Source of the DNA: Eulemur rufifrons | Lineage: Eukaryota; Chordata; Mammalia; Primates; Lemuridae | Assembly (NCBI RefSeq): GCF_041146395.1 | Contig: NC_090989.1 | Span: 251,276,843 to 251,340,842 of the forward strand | Length of the DNA: 64,000 nucleotides | Direction of reading: 5' to 3' | Part shown: piece by piece, positions 41,278-52,954 of the stretch | How the letters are laid out: each line of letters opens with the position of its first letter | How positions within the stretch are numbered: the stretch's first letter is position 1 | Made by a program: the position numbers and the translations under genes | The notes under the pieces: generated by a model | Told to the model about the DNA's origin: nothing | Seen by the model: the letters and a program-made list of their open reading frames with translations, nothing else | Databases searched by the model: none

Positions 41278-41869
41278 AGTGTTTTGACCAGCATTATGGA
41301 GTTTCACTCTATTCACGTGTGGCGTAGTATTCAGCACCAGAATCAACAGGACCATTATGCATTTCTGGTTCTTTTTTTTCCATGTAGCTCTCTGGCAAAA
41401 TTGCCTTGCAAATTCCAGCTGCCTCAGTTCCCTAAAACTTGATCTCTGCTTCCTCACCCCAAGACTGCTGTTTTCTACTTGGGATCCCCCTCCCTGAGCT
41501 GAAGTTTGGAAAGTTCCTCTAGGCAGAAAGCCAAGGTGTTGTTGGGCTCATCTTATTTGCTGTCCTCCTCTCAGGGATCACAGTCCTGTATTCCTCTTGT
41601 CTCGTGTCTGCAAACAGTTGTTTCATATATTCTGTCCAGTTTTCTGGCTGTTTATCACCAGAGGACAAGTCCAGTATCAATTATTCCTTTTAGAGGAAGT
41701 TAGATTTCATCTCAGATAGAGACAAAAAAAAGAAGACAAAAAAACAATTAAAGAAAAAAATTATTTTAAAGAAAAAAAATAGAGGTGGTTAGAATTTCCT
41801 TTTTGGTATATTTTAACACATTTAATTTAATTGGGTTGGAGTAAATGAAGGAAAAAAAAATGAAGGCAG

Positions 41870-42238
41870 ACATCATAAAACCTAAAAGGCAAATGACAAT
41901 GAGGTAATATTTTTAAAACATTTCACAGAAGATTAATGTATAGAATACATGACAGCTCCTATAAACCCATAAGAGAAAAGGAAACAAGCCAGTCATAAAA
42001 TGGGTAGAGAATAAAAACAAGCAATTCACAAATGGTCAGTAAACGCAAGAAATATATATCACAAAGAAATCAAATTAAAATGCAGTTAAAAATCGTTTAT
42101 AACTCCTCTAGCAAAATTAAAAAGATTGATAATTTAAAGTGTTGGCAAGAATACAGCAAAACAGGTAACTTTATGGACTTTCGTTCTAGTGTAAATTGAC
42201 AAAATCTCTTTGATAGGCAATTTGGGGAAATGGGGAAG
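41870..42238 (+). repeat. Old L1 ORF2 3' fragment
   Basis: 'caattcacaaatggtcagtaaac', 'atcaaattaaaatgcag' and 'taatttaaagtgttggcaag' follow old L1 ORF2 sequence in sense. Heavily decayed. Confidence 0.65.
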
Positions 42239-42418
42239 CTATGGTGAGTGGGAATCCATGGTGTTGGATTTCTGCCACTCTGGCTAGTTTATTATGTGCC
42301 CATTGTGCCTGTTTTGGGGTGGTTAATGACAGAGGTTACTATCAACCGCTGAGTTATTTGTTTACTTGGCTGTTAGCGCCTCTTCTGTGGTGGAATCTCT
42401 CCGGTATGCATTAACATG

Positions 42419-42808
42419 TTGTTATGAACTGAACTGTGTCCCTCCCAAATTCATATGTTGAAGTACCTCAAAATGTGACTATATTTGGAGACAGGGCCTT
42501 TAAAGGGGTGATTAAGTTAAAATGAGGCTGTTAGGGTAGACCCCAATATAATCTGTCTGATGTCCTCCTAGAAGAGGAAATTTGGACACACAAAGAGACA
42601 CCAGGGATGTAAGTGCACAGAGGAAAGGCATATGGTAGAGGAGGCAGAAGGTGGAAGCCAAGGAGAAAGGCCTGAGAAGAAACCAAGCCTCTCAACATGT
42701 TGACCTTGGACCCTGTCCTCCAGAACTGTGAGAAAATAAATTTCAGTTGTTTAATCTACCCAGTCTGTAGTATTTTGTTTTTGCAGCCCTAGCAAACTAA
42801 TATGCATG
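42419..42808 (+). mobile_element. MLT1-type MaLR LTR
   Basis: Starts TGTTATGAACTGAACTGTGT and contains 'tttggagacagggccttta', 'gaggaaatttggacacac' and 'ccagaactgtgagaaaataaa'. Ends 'gcagccctagcaaactaatatg'. Near full length. Confidence 0.88.
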
Positions 42809-42809
42809 A

Positions 42810-43540
42810 TTCAAAGATCTTCATGCCCCTTCCTCTATGTTCACACAAATTTTTCTTCCTTAGAAGTCCTTATTCCTGATTTTCCAGTCTTTCTCATTCA
42901 AGGCCTCTAACCAACCAACCAAGTCACTCACTACTATCCATGGTTCTGACTATATCTAACCTCAGGCCACTTCTCTCTCTTTTTTTTTTTTCTCATTTCT
43001 CTGTTTATCAAAATTGGATGGTCCACCTGCCAAAGCTCCCCAGTTGCGAGGGTTTCTCCTCATCATTCTCTTTCAGGGTCATCACTATGTGGTATTTTAT
43101 GCTTGTATTTTGTCATCTGCCAAGTCAACCTCCTCTGTTAGCTGGTCATAAGGGCAGAGGTGGCAACAGATATAAGCTGAGTGAGGGGTGTCAAGGTAAT
43201 GCCAGTGGATGATTTGAGGGTCTGTGCCACCCACAGATTATGACCTTTAGCCATATCTGTGTCTGATCCTGAATGTACCACTTCTGTCTTGTGAGAGATT
43301 GCTGCAGGGCCACCTACCTTATGACTTGGTGGGTCTGACAAACCAAACTGATGACGGATTGTACTGTCCATGTGGCTGATGTTCTGTAATCAGGCACTTT
43401 CCATCTCTACTATGGCCAGATGCTGTTTTTTAAAAAATTTGTAATTCTCTGCTATAGATGCCATAGCCTTGCTCTGGAACCCTAGAGGTCTAGATTGTGA
43501 TTCTCTTTTTGGAGAAACTGCATATGATGTCTTTTGCCAC
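42810..43540 (-). other. ERVL-derived stretch between two MLT1 LTRs
   Basis: Contains the integrase-like phrase near 43020-43050 and further antisense sequence that I attribute to the same old provirus. There is no gene. A 90-codon plus frame (42940-43212) is incidental. Confidence 0.45.
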
Positions 43541-43544
43541 TGTC

Positions 43545-43985
43545 TTAGTCTGTTCTACAATAACAAAATATCTGAGACTGCATGATTTATAAAGAACAGA
43601 AATTTCTCTCTCATAGTTCTGGAGGCTGGGAAGTCTGAGATCATGGTGCTTGCAGGTTCGGTGTCTGGTGAGGGTTGCTCTCTGCTTCCAAGATGGTGCC
43701 TCTTGCTGCATCCTCACATGGCAAGAGGTGGAAGGGGAAAAAGGGCCAAATGCAATGTGAAGCCTCTTTTATAAGACCCTTAATCCCATTCACAAGAGAG
43801 GAGCCCTCCTGACTTAATCACCTCTGAAGGCCCTACCTTTTAATACTATTGCATTGGAGATTAAATTTCAACATGGACACTGACATGCACATTTTATTCT
43901 GACAAATAAAAAAAGAAAAAAAAATAAGAAAAGGTAAATTTCAACACAAATTTTGGGGGAACACAACAAACATCCAAATCATAGC
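43545..43985 (-). mobile_element. MLT1-type MaLR LTR, antisense
   Basis: Antisense order: 'ctgtcttagtctgttctac', 'catagttctggaggctggg', 'cctctgaaggccctaccttt', 'cattggagattaaatttcaac'. It lies in opposite orientation to the LTR at 42.4 kb, with A-rich expansion at 43905-43935. Confidence 0.88.
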
Positions 43986-45771
43986 AGCCAGCGTAGTTTC
44001 TACTAGATTCTATGGCCCAAACAGCAGGGCCATTTGCACACCAGTCTGGACCTGGTGCTGAGCACTTTCCTGATCTGAGACCCACTCGAAGCTGGCAGCC
44101 TTTTGTGTAACCCAGTATATGGGCTGGAGTGGTATTCCCAAGTGAGGACTAATATTTTGCCTCCAGAACAAAGACACCTTAGTTGAAGGGGAAGGGGTGA
44201 GACGTGCAATACTGTAATTTGTGTTTTACTTTGAAGGAGATATCCCAGCATTCCTCAAACTACTAGACTTCCCAAAACTTAACTGTTGTGGTGGGCCCTT
44301 GAATCTTTACATGGTTTATCTCCCACCTTTGAAAGCACATATATTTTAAAAAGACTTCCAATGAATTTGCCATTTTTTACACATTCAATCTGGTGAATAT
44401 TCTGTCCCCAATATACGGACCAATGTGATGTTCTGCAGTATATCCAGATGGTCAAAGTCCCTTTGGAATATATTATGATAGTGGGCATGAAAATTAACAT
44501 AGCTCTGGGGCAAGACTCTAAATGTATGCTATTGTCCATTCCAAGTGACAGTTAACTGTTTCTGATACTCCTTTTTCATAGGGATGGAAAAGAATGCATT
44601 CACCAGCTCCGTGGTCACACAGCACACATATCATGTGTTTGAGGTAACATTAATCTGCTTTAGCAAAGATACTACATCTGGTACAGCAGCTGCAATTGGA
44701 ACTACCACTTTTTTGAGTTTGCCATAGTCTACTGTCATCCTCCAGAATCTGTCTAGGAGTCTGCTAAATCAAAAGATAGGGACCACTACCTTTGCATCTT
44801 TTAAATCTCTAAGAGTATCACTGATCTCTGCTATTACCAATAAGATGTGATCTTGTTTTTGATTGCTGTCCTGGTTGAGGGGTAGGGGGAAGTTTCAGAG
44901 GCTTCTATTTGGCCTTTCCCATTGATAGCTCTTACCACACAGGTCATGGGAACAATATGGTAGTTCTGTTAACTACCACATACGTTAATTTCATTTATAT
45001 ACTTGGGAATGGAGGATACTACCATCGGGTGTGTCTGTGCACACAGTGGATTCACTATGAACTGAACCTGGACTAGGACTCCATTGATGACATGGTCTCC
45101 ATATGTCCCCACGCTAACCGGGGAATCTTGATGATATTTTGAGTATCATACTAGTATCAGTTTCATCTCAGACTTGCCTGCCCAAACAAATGCTAGCAGA
45201 CCTCTTTGAGGAAAGACTGGGGGTATCATTGCCACATACATTTACTATGGTGTCATAGGGTCCGTCCTTCTGGAGACTTGGCCTCTCCTTCTGTCAGTGG
45301 GTTCCAGGTCTGAAGATTGGTTCTGGTCCAGAAACTGGTCAATGAATCATGACTCAGCTTCTTGATCGCCTAGCCTGGATTTCTTTTAATTGTCTAAGTC
45401 GAGTAATATCCTTGTTGGCCATCTCAACTTTAGGAACATCATGTACTATTAAGTCATCTCCATAGCTCTCTGCAGGTCAGGCCCTTCTGGCTGCCATTCC
45501 AACTTTATAAATCATTATATAATACTGTGTCTACATTGCTTCTGATGGTTAAGTGCTGCCATCTTGTCTCTATAATTTTGGGATCCTATTATTCCCACTG
45601 CTATCAAGGAGCCCTGTTCTGAAAGTACAGGAGCAGCCATCACTGAGCTTCTCAGTGATGCCAGTGCCACTTTCTTTAGAGCATCCTTGGAGCTCCCCTG
45701 TGAAAAAGTCATTCAGTGAGTTTTCTGGTTTTACATGGTATGTCCGTTCTAACTTTCCTCTTCTCTGAGTG

Positions 45772-46076
45772 CGTTTTTTTGTTTTTGTTTTTTTTTGAGA
45801 CAAGGTCTTTGTCACACAGGCTGGAGTAGAGTGGTGTCATCATAGCTCACTGCAGCCTCCAACTCCTGGACTCAGGAGATCCTCCTGCCTCAGCCTCCCA
45901 AGCCTCCCAAGCAGCTAGGATTACAGGCACATACCACCATGCCCAGCTAATTTAAAAAAAAAAAATTTTTGTAGAGATGAGGTCTTGCTATTGCCCAGGC
46001 TGGTCTTAAGCTCCTGTCCTCAAGCAATCCTCCTGCCTGGGCCTCCCATATTGCTAGAATTATAGGCGTGAGCCTT
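45772..46076 (-). repeat. Older Alu inside ERVL
   Basis: 'tttttttttgagacaaggtctttg' to 'attataggcgtgagcc', with 'cctcccaag' duplicated in the left arm. Confidence 0.85.
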
Positions 46077-46159
46077 TTGATTCCTACTTTTACCATCTTC
46101 TACAGCAGTTCTGACATACCACTTCACTTGCTTTGGCCCATCACTTCCTCTAAGCTCTT

Positions 46160-46492
46160 TTTTTTTTTGAGACAGAGTCTTGCTCTGTTGCTTGGTAGAG
46201 TGCCATGGCATCAGCTTAGCTCACAGCAAACTCAAACTCCTGGGCTCAAGTGATCCTCCTGCCTCAGCCTCCCAAGTAGCTGGGACTATAGGCGTATGCC
46301 ACTATGCCCAGCTAATTTTTTTAAAAATATATATTTAGTTGCCTGGCCAAATTTCTTTCCATTTTTTAGTAGAGATGGGGGGGCGGGGGTAAGTCTCACT
46401 CTTGCCGGTCTTGAACTCCTGAGCTCGAGCAATCCTCCCTCTTCGGCCTCCCAGAGTACTAGGATTATAGGCGTGAGCCACCATGCCCGGCC
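46160..46492 (-). mobile_element. Alu inside ERVL, with perfect TSD
   Basis: CCTCTAAGCTCTT lies at 46147-46159 and 46493-46505. A GGGGGGGCGGGGG stretch occurs in the right arm. Confidence 0.92.
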
Positions 46493-46556
46493 CCTCTAAG
46501 CTCTTAAGAACCATCCTAGCAATATGCTAGCACCATCTGTCAGTAACATTGTCAGA

Positions 46557-46657
46557 GTGTTAAATCCTGTGTTCTAGGTTGATAACCTCTCCCTCATCTA
46601 TTAGGTTCAACCTCTTAAAGTGTTAAATACTGTGTTCCAGGTTGATAACCTCTCCCT
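46557..46657. repeat. Two-copy tandem duplication, 63-bp period
   Basis: A 38-bp unit (GTGTTAAATMCTGTGTTC...) occurs at 46557-46594 and 46620-46657 with two differences, inside the ERVL gag-side sequence. Confidence 0.88.
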
Positions 46658-47539
46658 ACTTTGATAGAGAATCAGAATCCTCAGAATCCACCCCATTAAT
46701 TTCTCCTAGCTGCTGTCAGTACATGTTGGTTATGTTCTAAAGCTCCTTTGGCTATAGTGTCTTTCCTCCCTTGTCAGGTCCTGACCAACCATATTGTCAT
46801 TTCATCCTAGTTATTGGTCTAATGGCCAGGTTCAGAGCTTGGGGTAGATCCAGGTGGGGAAGCACACATTTTGTAAAGCAGAGATTTCTGCATCATCTTC
46901 AAGCAAAGGGGAGAGCTAATCTTTAACAAGGAGGAATGGGAAATTTATAAATACCTGGAGCTCTGCAAAATCTCATATCCTAGGTCTGATCCTTAGATTT
47001 CTCTGCCCTCTGGCTGGCAGGAGTTGATAGTCTCTTTTTTTAAAAAAATATATATATTTTTAATTTCTTTTCTATTTTCCTCAGTCCTTGCTCACAGTAG
47101 GATGATAGTCTCTTTATACATTGCCAAGGTGGGCCTTTGACATTTATCTGTAATCTTTAATTGTCTTTCTCCAGAGGACCTATTATCTGTAACAACAAAC
47201 ATCCTATTACTTCCCAAATGCCTGACACATCATGCTCCCCTACCCCTATGCATTCCTTTCCCTGGGCAGAACATCCCAATTTATCACTGGTGAAAATTTT
47301 ATTAATTGCATTACTATTACACGCTAGGGGCTAACAGTGCTCCACCTACCAATAGTGATGATGGCCTCAATGCCAACAGGCTGGTGAGTGATCTGACTCC
47401 CAAATCCCATTTTAGAGTTTGCTTTCTTGGACCACTTCTATCATTAACTGCTGTAAATTGCATTTCCCAGGAAGCAGAGATTTGGATCTAAGAAGAGTGC
47501 TTTCAGGATCAATCTTTCCACCAAGAGTTAACCACTGTT

Positions 47540-48185
47540 AATATTTTGATTTTTTTTTTGGAATTTCAAATTCTAACTTTATAGATATACACACAATTAT
47601 ATATACACACACATATAATTTTACAAAAATGAGACTACATTGCATATATTATTAGTAGCTCCCAACAGTTAGCAACGTTTTATAAGTATCTTTCCATATT
47701 TACTTACTTCTATAACATCCTTTTTTTAAACTCTTAAACGGTTTTAGATTTATAATAAAAATTGAACAGATAATATAGACTTCCCATATTACTGCTCTTC
47801 CCCTAGTTTCCTCTAGTAATAACATCTTTCCTTAGTGTGGTACATTTGTTATAATTAATGAACCAGGACTGATCCATAATTACTAGCTGAAGTCCATAGT
47901 TTACATTAAGGTTCATTCTTTGTGTTATACCATTACAGTGTCATGCAGAATAGTTTAACTGCCCTAAAAATGCCCTATACTTCACCTACTACTCATCCCC
48001 TTTCCTCAATTCCTGATATTTTTACTGTATCTATAATTTTGCCTTTTATTTATATTTTTTAGAGACAGGGTCTTGCTTTGTTGCCCAGGCTGGTCTTGAA
48101 CTCCTGGGCACAAATGATCCTTCCACCTTAGCCTCTGCAGTAGCTAGGACTACAGGCATGGGCCACTGTGCCCAGCTTTAATTTT
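47540..48185 (-). repeat. Old L1M 3'-region fragments
   Basis: 'ggttttagatttataataaaaattgaac', 'gtagtccatagtttacattaagg'-type and 'aactgccctaaaaatgccc' phrases are typical. An Alu monomer interrupts at 48048-48178. Confidence 0.65.
48048..48178 (-). repeat. Alu monomer with perfect TSD
   Basis: TAATTTTGCCTTTT lies at 48034-48047 and 48179-48192. A single right-arm-like monomer. Confidence 0.87.
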
Positions 48186-48194
48186 GCCTTTTGT

Positions 48195-48955
48195 AATATT
48201 GTTTTTAATGGCTGCATAACACTGTCTCATGTGGATTATCCAGTTAATCCTTTCTTATTGAATACTGTTGCATACAAAGTTACGTGACTTACAGAGAAGA
48301 CTAGAATGGAACTCCAAATCTTGGATTCACACAGCTGCAAATCAAACTTTGCTGACCTGGCACAGGATTCGTCTTCCCATGTGCCCACACTTAACTGTGT
48401 GTACTGACATTTCGTTATTTTTGGGCAAAGGAGGCTTTTAGATCTAAAACACTATCTTGGAAACCAGAAGAAAACATCTAGCATTCACTCTGATATGAGA
48501 ACCAAAGCAAAGCTGTAAACACCATCTGTCAATTTTTCCTTCCAAAGGAGCCCTTCCAAATTTCTGGGAGTTTTCTTTGCCACAGCAGCACCAGAAGCAA
48601 GTGAAACCATTGAGGTATCCCATGATGTTCTGGGCTAGGAGGCTGGGCTCCTAAGGCGTCCTGCTGCACAGGTGCCTATTCTCATCAGCTGGCTCTTTCC
48701 TCCTCCCATAGGTGCCAGTCTCCTCCTCTGGCAAGAAAGCCATGTATGGATGTGCACTTTGCGCTCTGCCCAAAAGTACTTGGCTGAGGGGCCCAGAGAG
48801 GGCTGAAATCCAGCTGCATTCAGCTTGCCAAGTTGTATACCCTGGCACTGCATCCTTTCAGAGAGGGTGCTTTTTTCTATCATACACAAAGGCACAGTTT
48901 AGCCTAATGTCAGGCCTTGTCCCCAAGCTCACTGAGATTATTTAAGTCTATTGTA
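48195..48955. other. Unassigned intergenic sequence
   Basis: Overlapping frames of 65-86 codons at 48635-48945 on both strands have no recognisable protein similarity. No repeat identified. Confidence 0.4.
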
Positions 48956-48959
48956 ATTG

Positions 48960-49085
48960 TGTGTTTACAAATTTGTCTTCCTCCTGAGATTCTTGATGGC
49001 TGAAGCCTGGTCTTGTTTAATCTCCGTTCCCACTGCAGCACAGCGCATGGTTTATAGTAATCCTCAGTACGTTAACTGAATGGAT
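48960..49085 (+). repeat. L2 3' end
   Basis: 'tcctcctgagattcttgatgg...gcacagcgcatggtttatag...gttaactgaatgg' fits the L2 terminal segment. Confidence 0.5.
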
Positions 49086-49089
49086 TACT

Positions 49090-49595
49090 ATGAACAGGAG
49101 TCTTTTGGCTCACTTCCAGGACAGTCTACTCACCCCATTTAAAAAAATTTAGTAACATTTGCTAATTATTTTTTAGTACTTTACAGGATGACTTGCCTTC
49201 CTTCCTGCTGTGTTTCTTACTAAGTTTTTTCCTTTTTTCATATCTGGTTTTCCATCTCCTCTCTCATTGATTCTATGACGTACCCAGTAACTTTTTAGAG
49301 ATTGGTCATTGCATCTTTGTTTTCAGACCCATTCTCTGTTCTTCTTCTGAAAACTTCATTGCCCAGTTCCTTTGCCAAATAGCCAGATTCAGCAGATGGG
49401 AGGCACTGGCAGGAGATTGGTGGTGGGAGAAAGGGAGAAGCCAGGGGAGCACTTCCCCTATTTTGGCTGTGGAGCATTTCACAGCAGTGGGTGCGTCTCT
49501 CCTATGTGGTTTCCATTTCCCTTCCTTCCTTAGTCCCAAGTTCTGCTGCCCACCTGGTTCTAGCCAAGTCCTATTCCCTCCAAAGCCACAAACGA
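49090..49595. other. Unassigned intergenic sequence
   Basis: No feature recognised. Confidence 0.35.
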
Positions 49596-49599
49596 TAAT

Positions 49600-49860
49600 T
49601 TGGTGTGTATCCTTTCAGTCTTTTGTCTATGCTTAAACATATATGTCTACATATGTAATATCTATACACGTGTTGCTTTATTTTGCAAAAAACATGCATT
49701 ATTCTGCAACTTGCTTTTTACTTCACAATATATTATGATAGTCACTGCCAAAATTGTGCCACAAAATGGTTCTACCAATTTATACTGCTGTGAACAGTGT
49801 ATAAGAATGCTTATTTCTCCATCCATGTAGCATTGGATGTACTTGATCCTTTTTGTTTTT
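49600..49860 (-). repeat. Old L1M-like fragment
   Basis: 'ttctgcaacttgctttttac' and 'ttctaccaatttatactgctgtgaacagtg' are typical of antisense old L1 3' sequence. Confidence 0.65.
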
Positions 49861-49867
49861 GCCAATT

Positions 49868-50183
49868 TTTTTTTTTTTTTTTGAGACAGAATCTTGCTCT
49901 GTTGCCTGGGCTAGAGTGTAGTGGTGTTATCATAGCTCACAGCAACCTGACACTCCTGGGCTCAAGCCATCCTTTGCCTCAGCCTCCTGAGTGGCCGGGA
50001 CTACAGGCATGCACCATACCTGGCTAATTTTTTCTATTTTCAGTTGTCTGGCTAATTTCCTTTTATTTTAGTAGAGATGAGTCTTGCTCTTGCTCAGGCT
50101 CTCAAACCCCTGAGCTCAAGCAATCCTCCTGCCTCGGCCTCTCAGAGTGCTAGGATTACAGGCATGAGCCACCAAGCCTGGCT
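49868..50183 (-). repeat. Alu, antisense, diverged
   Basis: T17-type tail to 'gccaccaagcctggctgagc'. Several small deletions in both arms. Confidence 0.88.
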
Positions 50184-50261
50184 GAGCAAATTATTTATTT
50201 ATTTTTGTGAGAAAATTCTTACAGGTCTACCTTAAAAATGTACCTAGTACCTGAACATTTC

Positions 50262-50264
<3 letters not shown>

Positions 50265-50293
<29 letters not shown>

Positions 50294-50571
50294 GAGACAG
50301 AGTCTCACTCTGTTGTCCTGGTTTGAGTGCATTGGTGTCATCATAGCTCACTATACCCTCAAACTCCTGGGCTCAAGTGATCCTCCTGCCTCAGCCTCCG
50401 GAGTAGGTGCAACTACAGATGTGTACCACCATCCTGAACTAATTTTTTCTATTTTTAATAGAGACAGAGTATCGCTCTTACTCAGGCTGGTCTTAAACCT
50501 GACCGCAAGTGATTTTCCAACTTTGGCCTCCCAAAGTGTTAGGATTACAGGCGTGAGCCACAGCACCTGGC
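50265..50571 (-). repeat. Older Alu with near-matching TSD
   Basis: ACCTGAMCATTTCT occurs before the T tail (about 50250) and after the end (about 50578). Confidence 0.86.
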
Positions 50572-50639
50572 CCCAGAACCTGACCATTTCTAATTACCTT
50601 CACTGCTACTACATCAAAAGATGATTTACTATCAACTTT

Positions 50640-51620
50640 TGCCTGGATTGCTGAAATAACTTCTAAGTGGTCTTTCTTCTTCCACCCTTTTCCCTCTTTA
50701 GCTTATGCTCAGTGTAGTACCTAGAAGGATCCTGTTAGAAAGTTAGATCATATCCCTTCTCTGCTCAAAACTCTCCCATGGCTTTCAGCTTATTCAGAGT
50801 AAAAGCCAAAATCTTTAAAATGATCTATGAGACCCTATATGACTTAGCCCCCTTTTCTCTTTCTGACTTTATTTCCTATTATCCTCCTATTAGCTCACTC
50901 CATTCAAGCCATACTAGGCTGCTTACTTTTCCTAGAACATAGGAGGTATCTACCTCAGGGCCCTTGTACTTGCTGTTCCCTTGGCCTGAAATTTTCTTCT
51001 CCTAGATAGGCTCGTTTTCTTCACTGCCTTCGGGTCTTTACTCACATGTCACCTTTTCAGTGAGACCTTCTCTGACCACTCTTTCTAAATTTCAACCTTG
51101 AAGACTTTCTATTTCCTTTTACTTGCTTTATTCTTCTTTTTAGCATATATCACCATTATCTATTAGTTATCCTATTCTAGAATGTACACTCCATGAAATC
51201 AGGGATTTTCTGGGGTCTGTTTTATATACTGCTGTATCCCTGTATCTGCTTAGAATAGTGCCTGTGTACTGTAGGTACTCAATAAATATATATATATATA
51301 TTTTTGAGACAGAGTCTTACTCTGTTGTCCGGGCTAGAGTGCTGTTGTGTCAGCCTAGCTCACAGCAACCTCAAACTCCTGGGCTCAAGTGATCCTCCTG
51401 CCTCAGCCTCCCAAGTAGATGGGACTACAGGCATGTGCCACCATGCCCGGCTAATTTTTTTCTATATATATATTTTAGCTGTCCAGATCATTTCTTTCTA
51501 TTTTTAGTAGAGACGGGGTCTCGCTCTTGCTCAGGGTGGTCTTGAACTCCTGAGCTCAAACGATCCGCCTGCCTCGGCCTCCCAGAGTTCAATAAACATT
51601 TATTGAATAAATGAATGAAT
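50640..51620 (+). mobile_element. L2 3' region with an Alu at its end
   Basis: 'tcctgttagaaagttagatcatatcccttc', 'cttgtacttgctgttcccttggcctg', 'gtgagaccttctctgacc' and 'gtaggtactcaataaat' follow L2 to its end. The final AATAAACATTTATTGAATAAATG resumes after the Alu. Confidence 0.8.
51299..51588 (-). repeat. 5'-truncated Alu in L2
   Basis: Starts after (TA)n at 51286-51300 and ends at 'cggcctcccagag', without the terminal 35 bp. YTCAATAAAYAT flanks it. Confidence 0.87.
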
Positions 51621-51624
51621 AGTC

Positions 51625-52845
51625 TATTTGTTCAAGGAGTACCAATATATTACACATGTGTATTCCTTACGTCTTTCCTGATTTCCAAGCCCACATTCCC
51701 TCTTTGTTGTCTCTCTAGAAAATTTTGCCATCATTTTAATCTCAGCTTGGCTAGCTGAACTCATTATTTCTCTTAGCATTTCACTAAACCTTAGGTCTTT
51801 CTTGTTTCTGTTAATGGGAGACACCCCGAAAGTTGGCTTTTTCTTCCTCACCATTTTTTCCTCCTATATAGTAGGTCTCTAAATCAAGTTGAGTCTGTCT
51901 CCAAAATCTTGCTCCCCTAGTCTTCATCAGCCACTACTTCTGCTTTAGTTCAGGTATGAGTGTTTTACTCAATGTAGAAATCTACCACATAGTTTCCAAC
52001 TCATTTTATTCACTGCTACCATTTTAATTCTCATGATGAGCTTTGCTCAGCTCACTGCTCTCTCAATAGACCTGTGGCTGCCTATTACCTACTGAACTAA
52101 GTAGACAAATGATCCAGAATTGGTGACTTGCTATTCTCTGCTCACTTTAATTCCCCATTCTGTAATATCCACTTTCTCATTGTGAATTAAAACTGCTGCA
52201 CCCTTCAAAGTATGAATATTATATTCTCTGCCACTTAAGTTCTGGAGAAAAAACAGGGCTAGAGACAAGGACATGGGAGTGTACACACACTTTATGTACC
52301 CGTAAAGTATAGAGATGTAGATCTTTCCTAAATCCTTAGCCAGAAGTAAATTTTCCCAAAGCAACAGATGCACCATTATCACTCTCTGAGTTCTACTAGA
52401 GTTAACTGTTTATGCTTCCTTTTCTACCATCGATTAGGAACTTCTGGGAACAAAGATTCATCATATTCAGTTATGAATTCTCCCTGCACCTAATTGCAGC
52501 GGATATGCAATAAACACAAAAGGCAGTGAAAGCTTGGGATTGGATTACCTGGTTTAAACCCGTTGGATGTCAGACATGGAAGGAGCTCTAGAGGTCACCT
52601 TTCAACCTATTTATTTATACATTGGGAAAGTGAGGCCCAGAGAGGGTATGACTCGTCCCAGTTCGCTGACCCTGAACATAAACTAGACGTCCTAATTCCC
52701 AAGTAGGGCTTGCAACTAAATCTTTGTGTGTCCCTTCGCGATTCAGGGCTCTTGGGCTCTCCAACCCGGAGTCTTACCCTCTTAGTGACCCCCTCCTTTC
52801 CGCCTTCCCCTTAGGTCAGCAGAGTTCATCCATTCCAATTGCAAT
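51625..52845. other. Sequence upstream of the 53-kb CpG island
   Basis: Weak L2-like wording near 51890-51960 and a MIR-like or hAT-like 'gggaaagtgaggcccagagaggg' at 52622-52644. Otherwise unassigned. Confidence 0.4.
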
Positions 52846-52954
52846 GCTCCAGGTTGCAGGAGTAGTTCAGCGCTGGAAGGAGAGGCTAGTTACGTCACCA
52901 TCGGCTCCTCCCGTTGGTCCGGGCGGGTGGAGCGCAGCGCCATGTCGTAAGACG

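Larger units (their letters stand above)
42240..47500 (-). mobile_element. Old antisense ERVL interior (gag side to integrase)
   Basis: On the minus strand, order from right to left: gag-like sequence (about 47.4-46.5 kb), a reverse transcriptase region near 44.4-44.9 kb (translation contains NAFFSIPM and VLPQSYVNF-like motifs; the YxDD box is decayed), and an integrase phrase LWQVDHP near 43.0 kb. Frames are broken throughout. Two MLT1-type LTRs and two Alus interrupt it. No flanking LTR of its own is identified. Confidence 0.65.

Noticed and set aside
44279..44539. Open frame in the ERVL reverse transcriptase region as a possible domesticated gene
   Set aside because: Frames on both sides are broken by stops and the catalytic box is decayed. 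No sign of a preserved coding unit.
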